64,000 nucleotides of DNA, taken from NCBI GenBank assembly GCA_001600875.1, contig BCLD01000017.1:415125-479124 (forward strand), written 5' to 3'. A program made the translations under genes and the position numbers. This DNA is from Solicoccozyma terricola (Eukaryota; Basidiomycota; Tremellomycetes; Filobasidiales; Piskurozymaceae). This document shows, piece by piece, positions 36,569 through 49,100 of this stretch. The notes below the pieces were generated by a model. It was not told where the DNA came from. It saw only the letters and a program-made list of their open reading frames with translations, and made no database searches. Each line of letters opens with the position of its first letter. The stretch's first letter is position 1.

Positions 36569-39500
36569 ATGACGGACCGAACACGGATTAAGGAACCTGC
36601 CATCGTGCCCTTGCCTGAAAGAAAGGTCGTTAAAGATGCTCAGAAGGGACGCAAGAAAGAGAAATTGGACCTACCTAGCAAAGTGAGTGAGGTGAATATT
36701 CAGGTGGGATATTCCAACCTCGATCGCTGACCTATCCCCCTCCGGGAATGTCAGCAAGCCAAACAACGAAATGCTGACGATGATATCAAGAAAACCAAAG
36801 CAACTGAAGTAGTTGAATACAAACCCCGCCCACGCAAATACACCTTTCTAAACTCTCTCATCGTCTCTCTAACCCTGCTCTCGTTCTTCACTCTCCACTA
36901 CTGTCCTCCACCCAGCTCTACCTCCACTGGATTCACCGCACTTAATCCCTTCTCCTCGTCTCACGCAGAAGAACCGGCATGGCAAAGACTCGTATGTCGA
37001 CCTACAAACATCTACCGTACTCACATCTTGGAACCATATATCGTCCCGCGTGTGAAAGCTCGTGTGGAGACTGTACGATCCCATCCAATCTTCGTCAAAC
37101 ATGTTAAACCATTCATAAACGCGGTTGAAACAAAGATCTGGAGAAGATATCTTGTTCCTACATGGAGACAAACCAGGATCCACACGCAGACTGTGCATAG
37201 GAGATTCATCAAGCCGAAAATCCCGATAATCCGAAGACGCATTCAAGATACTCAGAAGCACTTGAAACGTCAAGCTCGTCCCTACATCGCAAGGATTCAA
37301 GCCGAATATGACAATCTCCGACTTCAACTTCGACCCATCTCCGACAAGTTCACCGTCGTTCAACGACAAATCGAAGCTTATCCGATCATCGGTTGGATGA
37401 GCAAGGAAATGCAAAGGGTTGTCACGAACCCGCAGGAGACTCCCTATGTGAAGGCGATAATTAAGACGTACCAATCGCTCTTGCCGTATGGTCAGCGGGC
37501 TAGCAACCGTATTATTCAAAGCACGGCTTGGATGTATCAAACCCTTTTGCCGCATGGTCAGCGAGGTAGCAAACACGTCGCGGAATATGGTCAGAAACGA
37601 ATTTTCAACTTGAGAAGGGAGATTCCACTCCACATTAACTTCGTCGAGGAAAAATGGTATCAATTTCTTGCGTGAGTTGTCTCAGGAGTTCTTGTTTTAC
37701 ATCAATCAATGCCGCCGAGTTGACGTGCATTCCTCCCTGCCACAGCTTAATATCCCGGCTCTATCATACCCACGTACATGTCCACATCAAGTCACATCTC
37801 GACCAAGTCAACGAGATCGTCTACAAGCCTTACCTCAAGACCCCTATTCGTCAAATAACCCCGGTACTAGCATCGCTCATCATGACACCCACATTCGACG
37901 ATATGCGAAACTTCATCGGCGGTGGTGTCCACAATGTTAAAGCGGGGGCACAAGACGGGGCGAACAAAGTTGCAGAAGCTGCTGAATCACTTAGAACGGC
38001 CGTCAATGCAGGAGCTGCTTCCGCCACTCAGGCGGTGAAGAATGTCGTTTCTTCCGGGGAAGATGATAAAGATATCGACATGGATGACTTCTTTGCTGAT
38101 GCGCCGGTCGATTTGAAAGCGCAACAGGTGCCTCTTCCGCCTCCTGATGAGTCGGATGACGCTAGAGCGCGGAGGGAAGTGGCGGAGAAGGATGAGTTGA
38201 AACAGATTAGGAAGGACATCGATCGGTCTTTGGATATGTTGGAAGGTAGAGTGAGAGTGGAGGGAAAAAGGCAGAAAGACATCTTGAAGGCAGAGGTGGG
38301 TTATTTTCCTCTTATTGGACAAGAACTGGATGTTGATTCCTTCGGCGCAACTCGTCAGATCCATGGCATCGTCGAGGCATATCGCAAGAAGGATGCGTCG
38401 ACGATCCTCTCCAGGACCATTTCTAACCTCCAAAAGGAAGCCAGCAGGACATCCAAGGCGTACGGAAAGTATCTCCAGAAACTGTCGCTTTCTCCTGACC
38501 TAGACAAGGATGCAAAGGCCGAGGAGAAGCGTAAGGTACGGAACGCTGCTGGCAAGGCCGGATCAAGGCTGAACAATCTTAGAGACGGCTTCTACACCGA
38601 ACTTGACGATGGATTACTCGTCAAGAATGTTGTGGACTCGTGCCGTGAAAAGGTGAGGACCACGAGTTATTATTTGGCCCGATCTCGATCTCACGCATTG
38701 GAGGCTTGTCATGACAGATCGCCGGGTCTGTGGAGAAGATCATCGCAGTCATCGTTGACGACCATCGCGCTCTCGCTCACAAGGTGAATATGTATCCCCG
38801 AGACGAGCTAATTCACGTTGATTAACGATGCGATCTCATCAGATGACTTACTTCAAGCAAGTGACACACAAGGACTGGGTTCGATACAGGGAGGTCGAAA
38901 TGAGTGAGAGTGGAAAGGTCGCTAGAGGAAATCTAGCCCCCGGCATTAACCATCCACTACATCCACAGCTGCCCGCAACTGGTCCAAGGAGTACGAGACG
39001 ATCCTCGACAATGAGATGAAACCAATTCTCGGGTTGGAATCAGAGACCCGCTCCGAAGTCAGCTCGTTGATCGAAGACTACCGCAAGGAGATCAAGACGA
39101 ACGAGCAGAATGCTTTGCACAAGCTTGGTGGAGGTGTCGGTATTCTCCCCGTGGACATTGCGGGTGTCAAGGATGCCGCGGATGCTGCGATCGGCAAGAG
39201 CAAAGAGCAGATTGTGGACGCGCTGAAAGCGGCTGGTGTGGTCGGAGGTGTAGCTGCTGCTGCCGCAGACCAGGGCATCATGTCGTCGGCAAGCTCGATT
39301 GCAGTTGCTGTCGCTAGCTCTGCTTCGTCTGCGGTAATTGGCGAGCCAACAGCCGACAGCATTGCGAGCAAGGCAGCGGACGCTGCCGCTGCTGCATCTG
39401 CCTCGATGTCCTCGGTTCTCGATCAGGTCTCGTCGACGGTGCATTCTGCAACTCGGGCGGTCATGAAGGCGGCTGGTGCTGAGCCAACTCCTGATACGTG

Positions 39501-40041
39501 GAGCGAGCAGGCGGAGGATGTCCTCTCTCAGGCATCGTCCAATGTGGCTTCATTACTCCAAGGAGCCTCGTCGGTCCTACACGCTGCTACCCGGTCTGGC
39601 ATGAAGGCAGTCGGGGCCACCCCAACCCCAGAGTCTTGGGAGGAACAAGCAGAAGATATACTCTCTCAAGCTTCCGCGTCGGTGGCCTCGGTGTTGGGGG
39701 AAGCGACTTCTGCATTGCACGCTGGTGCGCGAACCGTCGTTCACGCGGTCGGCGGGACGCCAGAACCGGAGGGGATTGTTGAGGCGGTCGCGGATACGGC
39801 AGCTGTGTTGGGGGCTAGCCTGCGTGATGCTGCGGCTTCCGTTGTACACGATGCCACCCGGTCAGCTTCCAGTATCGTAGGAGCGACCCCTACGCCGGAG
39901 ACGCTAGGTGAGCATGCAGCGTTGTTGTCTGCCCGGGTGGAGCAGGCAGCGGAGACGGTGGGATCGATACTCGCAGATGGTGCGGCGTATGCGGATCAGG
40001 CGACCGAGTCGATGAAAAAGGTGTTGAAGGATGAGCTGTAG
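36569..40041 (+). CDS. Type II membrane protein with alanine-rich repeats and C-terminal KDEL (uncharacterised)
   Basis: I do not recognise a characterised orthologue. A Lys/Arg-rich N-terminus of about 70 residues precedes one membrane segment (FLNSLIVSLTLLSFFTLHY), which predicts N-in, C-out topology. Next comes a basic helical stretch of spaced Pro residues (YIVPRVKARVETV, PFINAVETKIWRRYLVPTW). An acidic linker (DKDIDMDDFFADAP) and charged helices follow (RREVAEKDELKQIRKDIDRS). The last 220 residues form five Ala/Ser-rich repeats of 43-46 residues, each opening G-x-x-P-T-P-E and containing EQAEDxLSQAS and HAxTR. The final residues are MKKVLKDEL. Exons join in frame across introns near 36682-36755, 37672-37743, 38652-38718, 38785-38842 and 38904-38969. 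Some ascomycete proteins of unknown function appear to share this layout (recall, not checked). An ER-lumenal structural or lipid-related role is speculation. Confidence 0.6.
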
Positions 40042-40385
40042 TAGGATAGGACTGCATCGAACAATACACGTTGCCGCTCTCGCCACTCTCGCCACCGCCG
40101 ACGGACATCCACATCCCCGTCTCCGCGAAAAGGTTCGATTGCGAGTCCTCCGGCCGCTGAGGTGGGAAGATGGAATTTGCATCGATCGGAGGCCAGCAGT
40201 GAATCTTCCAACAGCAATCAATACATCGTCGTCGGCACCCCCACCGACCATCCACTCCTACAGCATCTGACGGTGCGATCCGCGGCACATCCATACCTCG
40301 CTCGGTCCCACAGATCGGCTCATTGCCAGCCAAACGAACGACGCTTGCGTGGTAAATCCCCAACTCACATCGATCAGTCTCTCCC

Positions 40386-43371
40386 ATGGCGTCTCGAACG
40401 TCCCTGCTGGTCCAGTCTCTGCGGAGAGGACCTCGTCGGGTACCCATCGCCTCGTTCCGACAGTATGCAACTCCATCGGAGAAGAATACACCGCCGCCTC
40501 CCAACAAGCGAGGTGGCAAACCAGCGGGACTCGATGGTCTCTTCGGAGGTGGAGACGTGATTCCACCGCCAGTACCTGGTACTGACACGCCTTCGGAGCC
40601 TTCTGGTCCTAAGATCCCGCATGTGGATCTGCCAGGTATTCCTAAGGGAGAAGAGCCGCATGAAAAGACGTTTGCTGAACGCAGGAAGAAGATGAGTGAT
40701 CCAGCTGGGACACGGACAGCGTTCGGCGGCGGTGGCGGCGGTGGCGGGGGATCTGGTGGTCCCGGAGGACCGGGTAGTGGCTTCAACCTCACTCCAAATC
40801 AGCTTATGCTAGCCGTGATCAGGTGAGGCCAACTCTCCGAATATTATTCAAACGTTGTGCTCATTTCTTTTCATATCCCACCCAGTTCGTATGCGTTGTA
40901 CAGCTTGACCTCGCCGAGTGGACCGCCCTCTCGTGAAATTACTTGGCAGGAGTTGTGAGTGTTCAACAGGTGGTGGATTCTTTTGCGCATCGCTTACGAC
41001 TGCTTTCACCACAGCCGCAACTCGTTACTTGCGAGAGGTTTAGTCTCGTCACTCGAGGTTGTCAATCGCACCAAAGTCCGCGTACATTTACATTCTCCCA
41101 TCCAATCCACTGGTGCAACTCCATCCCCCGACGGCACCGGTGCTCTTCCATCTCCATCCCACGGTCCGGCCCCTTACACCTTCACCATCGGTTCTCTCGA
41201 AGCATTCGAAGCTCTTCTCGTCCAGACTCAGGATGAGCTTGGCATTCCTCCCGCTGAGCGTATACCCGTCTCGTATCGTGAAGAGATCTCGACTATGCAG
41301 ACGATCCTGCATTTTGCGCCCAGCTTGTTGATCGCCGGTCTCTTGCTATACATGGCTAGGAGAGGTGCTCAGGGTGCTGGTGGTGGAAGTGGCGGTATCT
41401 TTGGAGTTGGAAAGAGCAAGGCCAAGATGTTCAACAAGGAGGAGGATGTGGCGATCAGGTTCCAGGATGTGGCTGGTATGGACGAGGCCAAGGAGGTGAG
41501 GGGTGTTACTCGGCACATCGTTTGCCCAAGATACACAATCTGACACATACCATCATCCAATACAGGAAATCATGGAGTTTGTTAAATTCCTCAAGGAGCC
41601 AACGAAATACGAGAAGCTTGGAGCCAAGATTCCCCGTGGTGCGATCTTGTCTGGTCCCCCCGGTACCGGTAAAACTCTGCTCGCCAAGGCCACGGCAGGG
41701 GAAGCCAATGTCCCATTCTTGTCCGTCTCCGGTTCCGAATTCGTCGAAATGTTCGTCGGCGTTGGTCCTTCGCGAGTGAGGGACCTGTTTGCGAATGCAA
41801 AGAAGAACGCGCCGTGCATCATCTTTGTGGATGAAATCGATGCGATCGGTAAGGCTCGAGGCAAGAGTGGTGGCTTTGGCGGTAACGATGAGCGAGAGAG
41901 CACGCTCAATCAGCTTCTTGTCGAGATGGATGGTTTCAATACCAATGAACACATCGTCGTCCTCGCTGGTACCAACAGACCGGATGTTCTAGATCCCGCC
42001 CTTATGCGTCCTGGACGTTTCGATCGACATATTCAAATCGACCGACCTGATATCTCTGGTCGCAAGCAGATCTTCAAGGTTCATCTCGGTCCTATCCTTC
42101 TCAGCAAGGACTTGTCGATGGACCACATCGCTGAGAAACTTGCATTGTTAACTCCAGGGTTCTCTGGAGCTGACATTGCCAATGTCTGTAACGAGGCTGC
42201 TCTCCGAGCTGCTCGACGTGGAGGTGTCGACGTCAACGAGGCGGATTTCGACGGAGCTATCGAGCGAGTTATTGCTGGTCTGGAGCGGAAGAGTCGAGTT
42301 TTGGGTCCGGATGAGAAGAAGACGGTGGCTTACCATGAAGCCGGTCACGCTGTGTGTGGATGGTTCCTCGAGCACGCCGATCCTCTCCTCAAGGTTTCCA
42401 TCATCCCTCGAGGTGTTGGTGCGTTAGGTTACGCGCAATATCTACCCAAGGAGCGATTCCTCTTCTCCACGGAGCAACTTCTCGATCGGATGTGCATGAC
42501 ATTAGGAGGTCGATGTTCCGAGGAGATTTTCTTTGGCAGTATCACTACCGGTGCTCAAGATGATCTGCAGAAGATTACGAAGATGGCTTTCGAGGTTTGT
42601 GCGAATTATGGTATGGACCCTGCTATTGGACCTATCAGTTATGGTGGGAGGGAGTCGCAAGGTGAACAGTTCCAGAAGCCATTCTCTGAGGCTACGGCGC
42701 AGGCACTTGACAAAGCTGGTGAGTGCGGGCTGAAGAGGAATACACACTGTGTCCTGCTGCAACGGGAGGGATCTAAGTTTGGTGGCTGACGCGAATTGAC
42801 CTAACCAATACGCAGTGCATAAAATGGTCACTGAAGCACACGCACGGACGAAGAAACTGTTGACCGAGAAGAAGGCGGAAGTGGAGATGGTTGCAAAGTT
42901 GCTGCTTGAGGTGAGTGGTCATGTTTTTCATCTTGAATCGTATAAACATACTGATGAAATGAAATGAACGTTGGCCGTCGAGTAGAAGGAGGTCATTACT
43001 CGAGAGGATATGAGGAATTGTGAGTGGATGGGGGGCAGTTATAAAATGCTGACGGCTGGCTGGCCGGGTGGATTCTGAGCGGAATACTGACGGCTTGTTT
43101 CGTGAATCTATGACACAGTGCTCGGCCGTCGTCCATTCTCCGTTGCTGATGAGATGGATAAATATATCGAGGGCAAGCTCGACAGACAACGGGAGAAGGA
43201 GCCTGATGTGGAGCCGTGAGTTGTTTATTGGGGCGGTGGCGGTGGCGGTGGCGGCGGCGGGGGTGTTACGGTGTACTAACGAGAGCGCTGCTCATTTTAC
43301 ACAGATCTGGTCATCCTGTTGGAGAGCCAGTTGTTGCTGCCAAGGTGGTTGAGGTGGCCAGCAAGGAGTAG
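40386..43371 (+). CDS. AFG3: Mitochondrial m-AAA protease subunit AFG3
   Basis: ATP-dependent zinc metalloprotease of the mitochondrial inner membrane, matrix-facing, involved in membrane-protein turnover and maturation. The presequence is [20 protein letters not shown], followed by a Gly-rich spacer. Two membrane segments (QLMLAVI...[25 protein letters not shown]) flank the intermembrane domain. The AAA module has Walker [19 protein letters not shown], Walker [17 protein letters not shown] and the second region of homology [20 protein letters not shown]. The protease domain has the zinc motif HEAGH in [14 protein letters not shown] and ISIIPRG-type [19 protein letters not shown]. The C-terminus reads [19 protein letters not shown] and ends VVEVASKE. 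Sequence favours the Afg3 over the Yta12 branch. The stop codon sits in the first unit of a 14-nt repeat. YHM2 follows on the same strand. Confidence 0.95.
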
Positions 43372-43435
43372 CTGTGCGAGAGTAGCTGTGCGAGAGTAGC
43401 TGTCCCCGAGTCGCTGTCCCCGAGTCGCTGTTGAC
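43366..43435. repeat. 14-nt tandem repeat starting at the AFG3 stop codon
   Basis: Five head-to-tail 14-nt units begin with the last sense codon and the stop: GAGTAGCTGTGCGA twice, then GAGTAGCTGTCCCC, GAGTCGCTGTCCCC and GAGTCGCTGTTGAC. The first three units carry TAG. The array forms the proximal 3' UTR of AFG3. Confidence 0.92.
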
Positions 43436-43510
43436 CCGACGATGTACGCATTGTGCTAAGAGGCCCCACACATCTCATTGACCCATCCATGCGTCCGGAG
43501 ACGGCAGTTG

Positions 43511-43516
43511 CACGTG
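43511..43516. promoter_or_regulatory. CACGTG E-box upstream of YHM2
   Basis: CACGTG in context GTTGCACGTGACAC lies 158 bp upstream of the YHM2 start codon. Function is inferred from position. Confidence 0.35.
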
Positions 43517-43673
43517 ACACTCCCCCACCCATCCACGCGTTTACCCCATTCTTGTGGACAAGCGAGGGGAGGTGGTGCATCGTACCATCAGGTTATCACA
43601 TCCCATCCCCCCCTTGCCTTGCATCCATCATCCATCTCTTACCCTCATCACCCCTTCTCCTCCTTCTCAAACA

Positions 43674-45460
43674 ATGGCGCCAATGGAAAAAGGTTTCAGC
43701 TGGTCGAACATCGCAGTCGGTGAGTACAACCTGCCGTGCCTGCCCAAACGTCGTCAGTCGGACATTCCAAAATCATCCTAACGCTATTACTGAAATCAGG
43801 TGCGACCATGAACATGGTAAATCACCCTTCTTATATACCTTTCTGCATGATATTCCTACATCTAACGTTCCGTCTGCCCGTCCGTCTTTGCTCCTCTTCC
43901 TCAATCCCAACCCCACGCCTCCTCACCTCCTCGCCATACTTTTAGTTTGTGAGTAATTGAACATTCCCCAAACTCCGCCGATCACCCACAGGTGCTCATC
44001 CAGTCCTCCTCCTCCTCCTTCTTCTTCTTCCACAATCAGGAAGTAACGACACTCGGTCAACCACTCGAGGTTCTGAAAACTCAAATGGCAGCTAACAGAT
44101 CTCAAACGATGCCACAAGCATTCCGGACGGTTATGAGTAGAGGTGGATTGAAAGGTTTCTACCAGGGTTTGATCCCATGGGTGCGTTGGGAGTTTTCATT
44201 TTTATTTCCTTTCTTTTCTTTGCTAATACGGAGTTTCAAAATTCTCAACACAGGCATGGCTAGAAGCATCAACCAAGGGAGGTGTTCTCATTTTCGCTTC
44301 TAGTGAAATTGAAAAAGTCGTAAAGGCAAGTTTCAATGCAAGTCCAGCTGTGGCCGGTTTATTGGGTGGGATGGGTGGTGGTATTGCTCAAGCATATGCT
44401 ACGATGGGTGAGTGAAAAGGAAAATTGACCCCCCCAAACATTTGTCGACGTGTTGGATCGAGAGATTGTTTGACTGATCCCAAGTTCGCCCTTGTGTCGT
44501 TCCATTCATGGGTTTCCCTCAACCTATAGGGTGAGTTGGATTTGCTCTCCCCGGTTTTGGGTTTTGGGAAAATCTCACTGATCCCTCTATCCCCCGCACC
44601 CCCACCCACCCCCACGCCCCACAACAGTATCTGCACCAGTATGAAAACCGTAGAAATCACTCGTCATAAGCAATCAGCCTTGGGTGTTAAACCCGCAGGT
44701 ACGATGACGATATTCATGGATATTTACAGGAGGGAAGGTATTGCAGGTATTAATAAAGGTGTTAATGCCGTTGCGTTGCGTCAAATGACGAATTGGGGAA
44801 GTCGGTGAGTTTTATTATTCTTTACTCTTTTTTTTTTCCGGTTTTATAAGCAAGGCAATCAGGCCGCTTGTTTTCAAGAATTTTCCCTTGAACTGATAAA
44901 AAAAAACCCCTCCTGATGCTCGATGTTTGGAATAGAATGGGTTTCGCTCGACTCGCTGAGACGAGTATTCGGAACATGAGGGGTAAAAAGGAAGGTGATA
45001 AGCTCGGTGCTTTGGATAAAATCTTGGCTTCTAGTATTGGAGGTGCTCTTGCTACTTGGAATCAGCCTATCGAGGGTGAGTTTCCCCCCCGGGTGGCGTT
45101 TTCAAGAGAAAGAAACTTTTTGCTGAAGGGAAGTTGCCCCCCCCCCCCCCACCCACCCCCTTTTTTTCCAGTCGTTCGAGTTGAAATGCAATCCGCTCTC
45201 AAATCGACCGACCCAACTAGACCTGCCAAGAAGACAGTTTTCAACACTCTTTCGTATGTTTACAAGGAGAACGGATTGAAGGGGTTATACCGTGGTGTGA
45301 CACCGAGGATTGGGTTAGGTATTTGGCAAACTGTGAGTGTGGCACCCCAAGAAATCAACGGAATGGGTCATCTGTGCGGGACTGATCATTCTTCCGTCCG
45401 TTCATCCAGGTCTGCATGGTCTCCTTTGCCGACTACGTTAAAGCTGCCATCAAGGGGTGA
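43674..45460 (+). CDS. YHM2: Mitochondrial citrate/2-oxoglutarate carrier
   Basis: Mitochondrial carrier family member; yeast Yhm2 exchanges citrate for 2-oxoglutarate and feeds cytosolic NADPH. Assembled exons read [155 protein letters not shown] and [13 protein letters not shown]. This matches Yhm2 along its length (about 300 residues, three carrier repeats). At least eight introns split it. The second exon is only 17 nt (43800-43816) and the next inferred exon only 3 nt (43946-43948, Phe); both are needed to keep the spacing of yeast [11 protein letters not shown]. Several introns contain poly-C, poly-T or poly-A runs. Confidence 0.93.
43946..43948 (+). other. YHM2: Predicted 3-nt microexon (TTT, Phe) in YHM2
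   Basis: The preceding exon ends AACATG with donor GTAAAT at 43817. The next strong exon starts GAAGTAACG after CAATCAG at 44040. Between them, TTTTAG|TTT|GTGAGTAATTG gives an acceptor, three bases and a consensus donor. Both junctions are phase 0. Inclusion gives [11 protein letters not shown], equal in length to yeast [11 protein letters not shown]; skipping would delete one residue. The flanking introns would be 129 and 91 nt. Confidence 0.7.
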
Positions 45461-46007
45461 AGACCGTCGTTCGTTCGAGCATTCGTTGGAATCCCTCGCC
45501 GACCCTCCGCCCTCCGCCCCTCCCCCCTCTCACCCCCAACCCATCTGCAAGCTAATATAGACACCCCCATTTAGCACCCTTTATTTTGTAGAGACACTCC
45601 CTTGCGCTCCGTCTTCAACTAATGACCCCTCGTCTCCGTCTCCTGTGCACTGGGACTTTGGGTAAATAGATATATCATGCATATGACCGACCCTCCTCCC
45701 GTGAATTGTAAACAAACGAATGGGGAGAGCGTCGCGTGGCACGGAAGGGATTGTTTGAACGAGTGTTGCTTCAACTCAGCTCAGCCCAGCTCAGCCCAGC
45801 TCTAGCATCTTCATCATACACCACCACCACCCACCTGCACAGAACTCCCACACCGGATCCACAAGTCAGTCCAGCATCGCTGCCTTCCACCGCCGTCCGT
45901 CAGTCCGTCCGTTCAGTTCTCGTCCCCCACCCAACCCCAAAGGAAGGCTTCTCTCACTCCTTTCAACCGCAGCGACTTCAACTCCCCTCGACATCATCCA
46001 ACCATCG

Positions 46008-46101
46008 GTGAGTATCTCTCCTTGCTAGGGAATGATCACATCATCGTCGACGACAGACAACAACCCGCTCACCTTCTCATCCTTTCACCCCGTCATATCA
46101 G
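46008..46101 (+). other. Probable 5' UTR intron of the coiled-coil gene
   Basis: A GTGAGTATC donor and a CATATCAG acceptor flank 94 nt, ending ten bases before the start codon of the downstream gene. Composition matches other introns in the window. No transcript data support it. Confidence 0.5.
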
Positions 46102-46111
46102 TCGCACAGCA

Positions 46112-49100
46112 ATGTCTTCGGCCGTGATCACCGACTTGCCTGCTCATATTCCAGCCAGCGTGATCGATCAGGTTTCCCCCACTCAACCACAGGATTCAGC
46201 CACCCCGATCACTCGTACAGAAACCACTGATGGACGACAATCCGTTCTCACCCAGAATCTAGACGACGACGCTGTAGTCGTCTCAGCCGCAGATGTAGTC
46301 GGCAGTATGGATCACAATGGATCACAACCTCGGCCAAGCATCAAAGCGAGAGTATCCACCGGTGTAAACGGAATGAGAAAAGCAGTCCGTGATCTTGGGA
46401 AAAAGGATAGTGATTCCATCAAGAAAACTCCGAGTACATCGTCGTCTACAGGTTAGTTGATGCGCTCTACATCCTTTGACAAAAACGAAAAACGCCAACT
46501 AAAAGAAAGAAATGAAACGTACCACCACCCTAGGTCGAGCTCCTCTCCACGCTCCACGCTTCATGACCAGTCGAAACAGAACTTCCGACCCGACGAAAGA
46601 ACCCACTCAGGATGCTTCCCGACTCACTAAAGCCGTCTCCAAAAAGACCACTATAGCCCCCACCGTCGTCGCATCAACAGCAGCAAGTCGAGCTCGAACC
46701 GTCAGTGGAAACTCCACCGTTCTTGCCGCCGCTGCATCTCGACCACCAATCGCCAACACCAACATTCGTACCCCTCCAATCACCACGACGAAACCACTTC
46801 CTCCTGCTGCTAGAAAACCCGGAGCTGGGACAAGTGTGGCTAACGCTACAACCGCTGCTACTCGAGCACGAGCTTCAACCGGAAGTTCCGCGTTCAGCGC
46901 TGGTGGTGCTACGACTATCGCGGCAACACGTCTTACAAAGACGAGTCAACCAAACGTTCGTAAAGCATTACCTGCTGATCCTGCTGGATCCGCTGTCAAG
47001 GTTTTGGAAGCCAAGCATATAGCTGAGTTACAAAACAAGAGGACGGAAATTGAAAGACTGCAGACTGAAAGGGAGACTTTTGAAGGAAAGGCGAGTGTTC
47101 GGGGGTCGTAGATCAGCGTGTTTGGTTTTGACCTACTGACAATGATCTCGCGTCAATAGCTCGAACAGAACATTCAGGAACTCGAGGAGAGCAGATCTGA
47201 GATTAATTCCCTCAAGGATGAAATCTCGAATCTTGCGGCCTCTCTTGCCGAGAAGGATGATCAGATCAGTGCAGTGAGTTTGCGAGTTGTATCTTTGATG
47301 GACGATTTGTTCCTGATCGCTTCAATCCAATCTGTTGCAATTTTCATTTTTTCATTTTCCTCTTTTTCGCTGACGAAAAGGCGCGAGCTGCTGTGTCCTC
47401 CAGCGAAGAAGCTCTGACTGATTTGAAGGCTGAACATGACAGTTTGAAATCCGCCCATGAGACATTGCAGTCAACGTGAGAGATATTAAAAAAAATGACC
47501 CGCTCTGTCATTCGACCACCATCGCTCATCCTACATTCTTCTTGACAGTCACGATGACCTGACGGATAGGATCAAGTCACTTGAAGCCGATATCCAGGAG
47601 CGTAACGCCGCAATGACTGAGGTGCAGAGTCATCTTGAGAGGTTACACGGTGCTGGAGCCGAGTGGGATGCTCAGAGGAATGCCCTGCAGGTGATTGGGG
47701 GACGTGCCCCTGCCGAATTGCCGCTTGAAACTGACAGAGTCTACATTCTCCGGCAGTCCGGTCTGGAGGCGGCTGAGGCCTCTCGCTCGGCCCTGGAGAC
47801 CCGCGTTCAAGAGTTGGAGGCATCCGAAGCAGCTTTGGCAGATTTGAAAGCGCAGCATGCTGTAAGTCACGGAGTCACGTAACATCTTGCGGCGTCGATT
47901 GACAAGGAAACCGGTAACAGGCCATCATAGCGTCTCATGAGACCCATCAACTTGAATCGGACACTGGACTCGGTGTTATGCAGGAAAGAGTCGCAACCGC
48001 CGAGGCTGAGGCCGAGCACAATCGACAAGCTCTCGAAGCAGCTCAAGCAGCTCATTCCGCCGCACGAGAAGCACTGTCAGATACCACCAGAGAGCACGAC
48101 ACTAAATTGGCAGAACTTATCGCCTCTCACGATAACGAAAAGGCATCGATACTGCAGTCCCACGTCGAGGCCTTGGCGACTTTACACGCGGAGAGCGAGA
48201 GACATCAAGGTGATGCCGCTGCTCTGCAGTCTCGACATGCCTTGGAATTGGCTGCCGCTATCGCTGATAAAGACAAAGACTTCGACAAAGTGATGCTCCA
48301 GCGGGAAGAGCTCTTCAAGACTTCTCTTGCGAAACAAGAGGAAACAAGGCAGGAACTGCAAAACTTGGTAGACCAGACCATCCAAGAGCACAGTTCCGCC
48401 GTCAAAGCGCTTGAAGCTAAACATGAAGCCGAGCGAGAGGCAGTCATTGAGCAGGTCAGGAATGCAGCCAAGGTCGAGCATACGATCGAGCTCGAACGAC
48501 TTGCCTTGGCTCATCGGACGGAAATCGACACCCTCACCTCTGAGTACGAGACCCAGCGTCAGATTGCTGTCGCGCAAGCCACTTCCTCTGCCCAGTTAGC
48601 CCTCGCTAAACAAAGAGAGCAGCAAGAGCAAGACCATGAATCCACAATCGCCGCTCTCAAGGCCGAATACGCAGCGCAGCACCAAGCCCTGATTGACAAG
48701 GGCAACTCCGTGGCCGGTGCAGAGATGTCTACTGCTTTAGACCATCAGGCCACAGAACACGCTGCGACTCTGCAAACTCTCAGGGAGGAACATGCTTTGC
48801 AGCAGCGCGCTTTGCTCGCGGATGCGACGGCTTCGATGAAGGAAGAGCATCGCCAAACGCTGATCGAGCAGGAAGCGGCACAACAAGCAACAATGAAGGC
48901 TCTTCAGCTCAAGTCTGCCAACCAGCATGAGTCGCTTGTTGCAGATGTTAGAGCCGCATCTCAGGCGGAGTATGAGGCCGCTCTTTCCCGACAGGCAGAG
49001 ATATACCAAATGGCAAATGCGGGTTTGCAAGAGCAATTGGCGAGAGCGGCAGAGTTGGCTGAAGAGCGGGCCGCTCAGCTCGCTGCGCTGGAGAAATCTG

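Noticed and set aside
39890..40792. 300-codon minus-strand frame with Pro runs over the end of the KDEL gene and the start of AFG3
   Set aside because: It is the antisense shadow of the Gly-rich AFG3 N-terminus and the Ala-rich repeats; the plus-strand products are clear.
40386..45460. Functional cluster of mitochondrial genes (AFG3, YHM2) as a novel system
   Set aside because: Both are conserved, separately regulated nuclear genes in most fungi; adjacency of two such genes alone is weak evidence.
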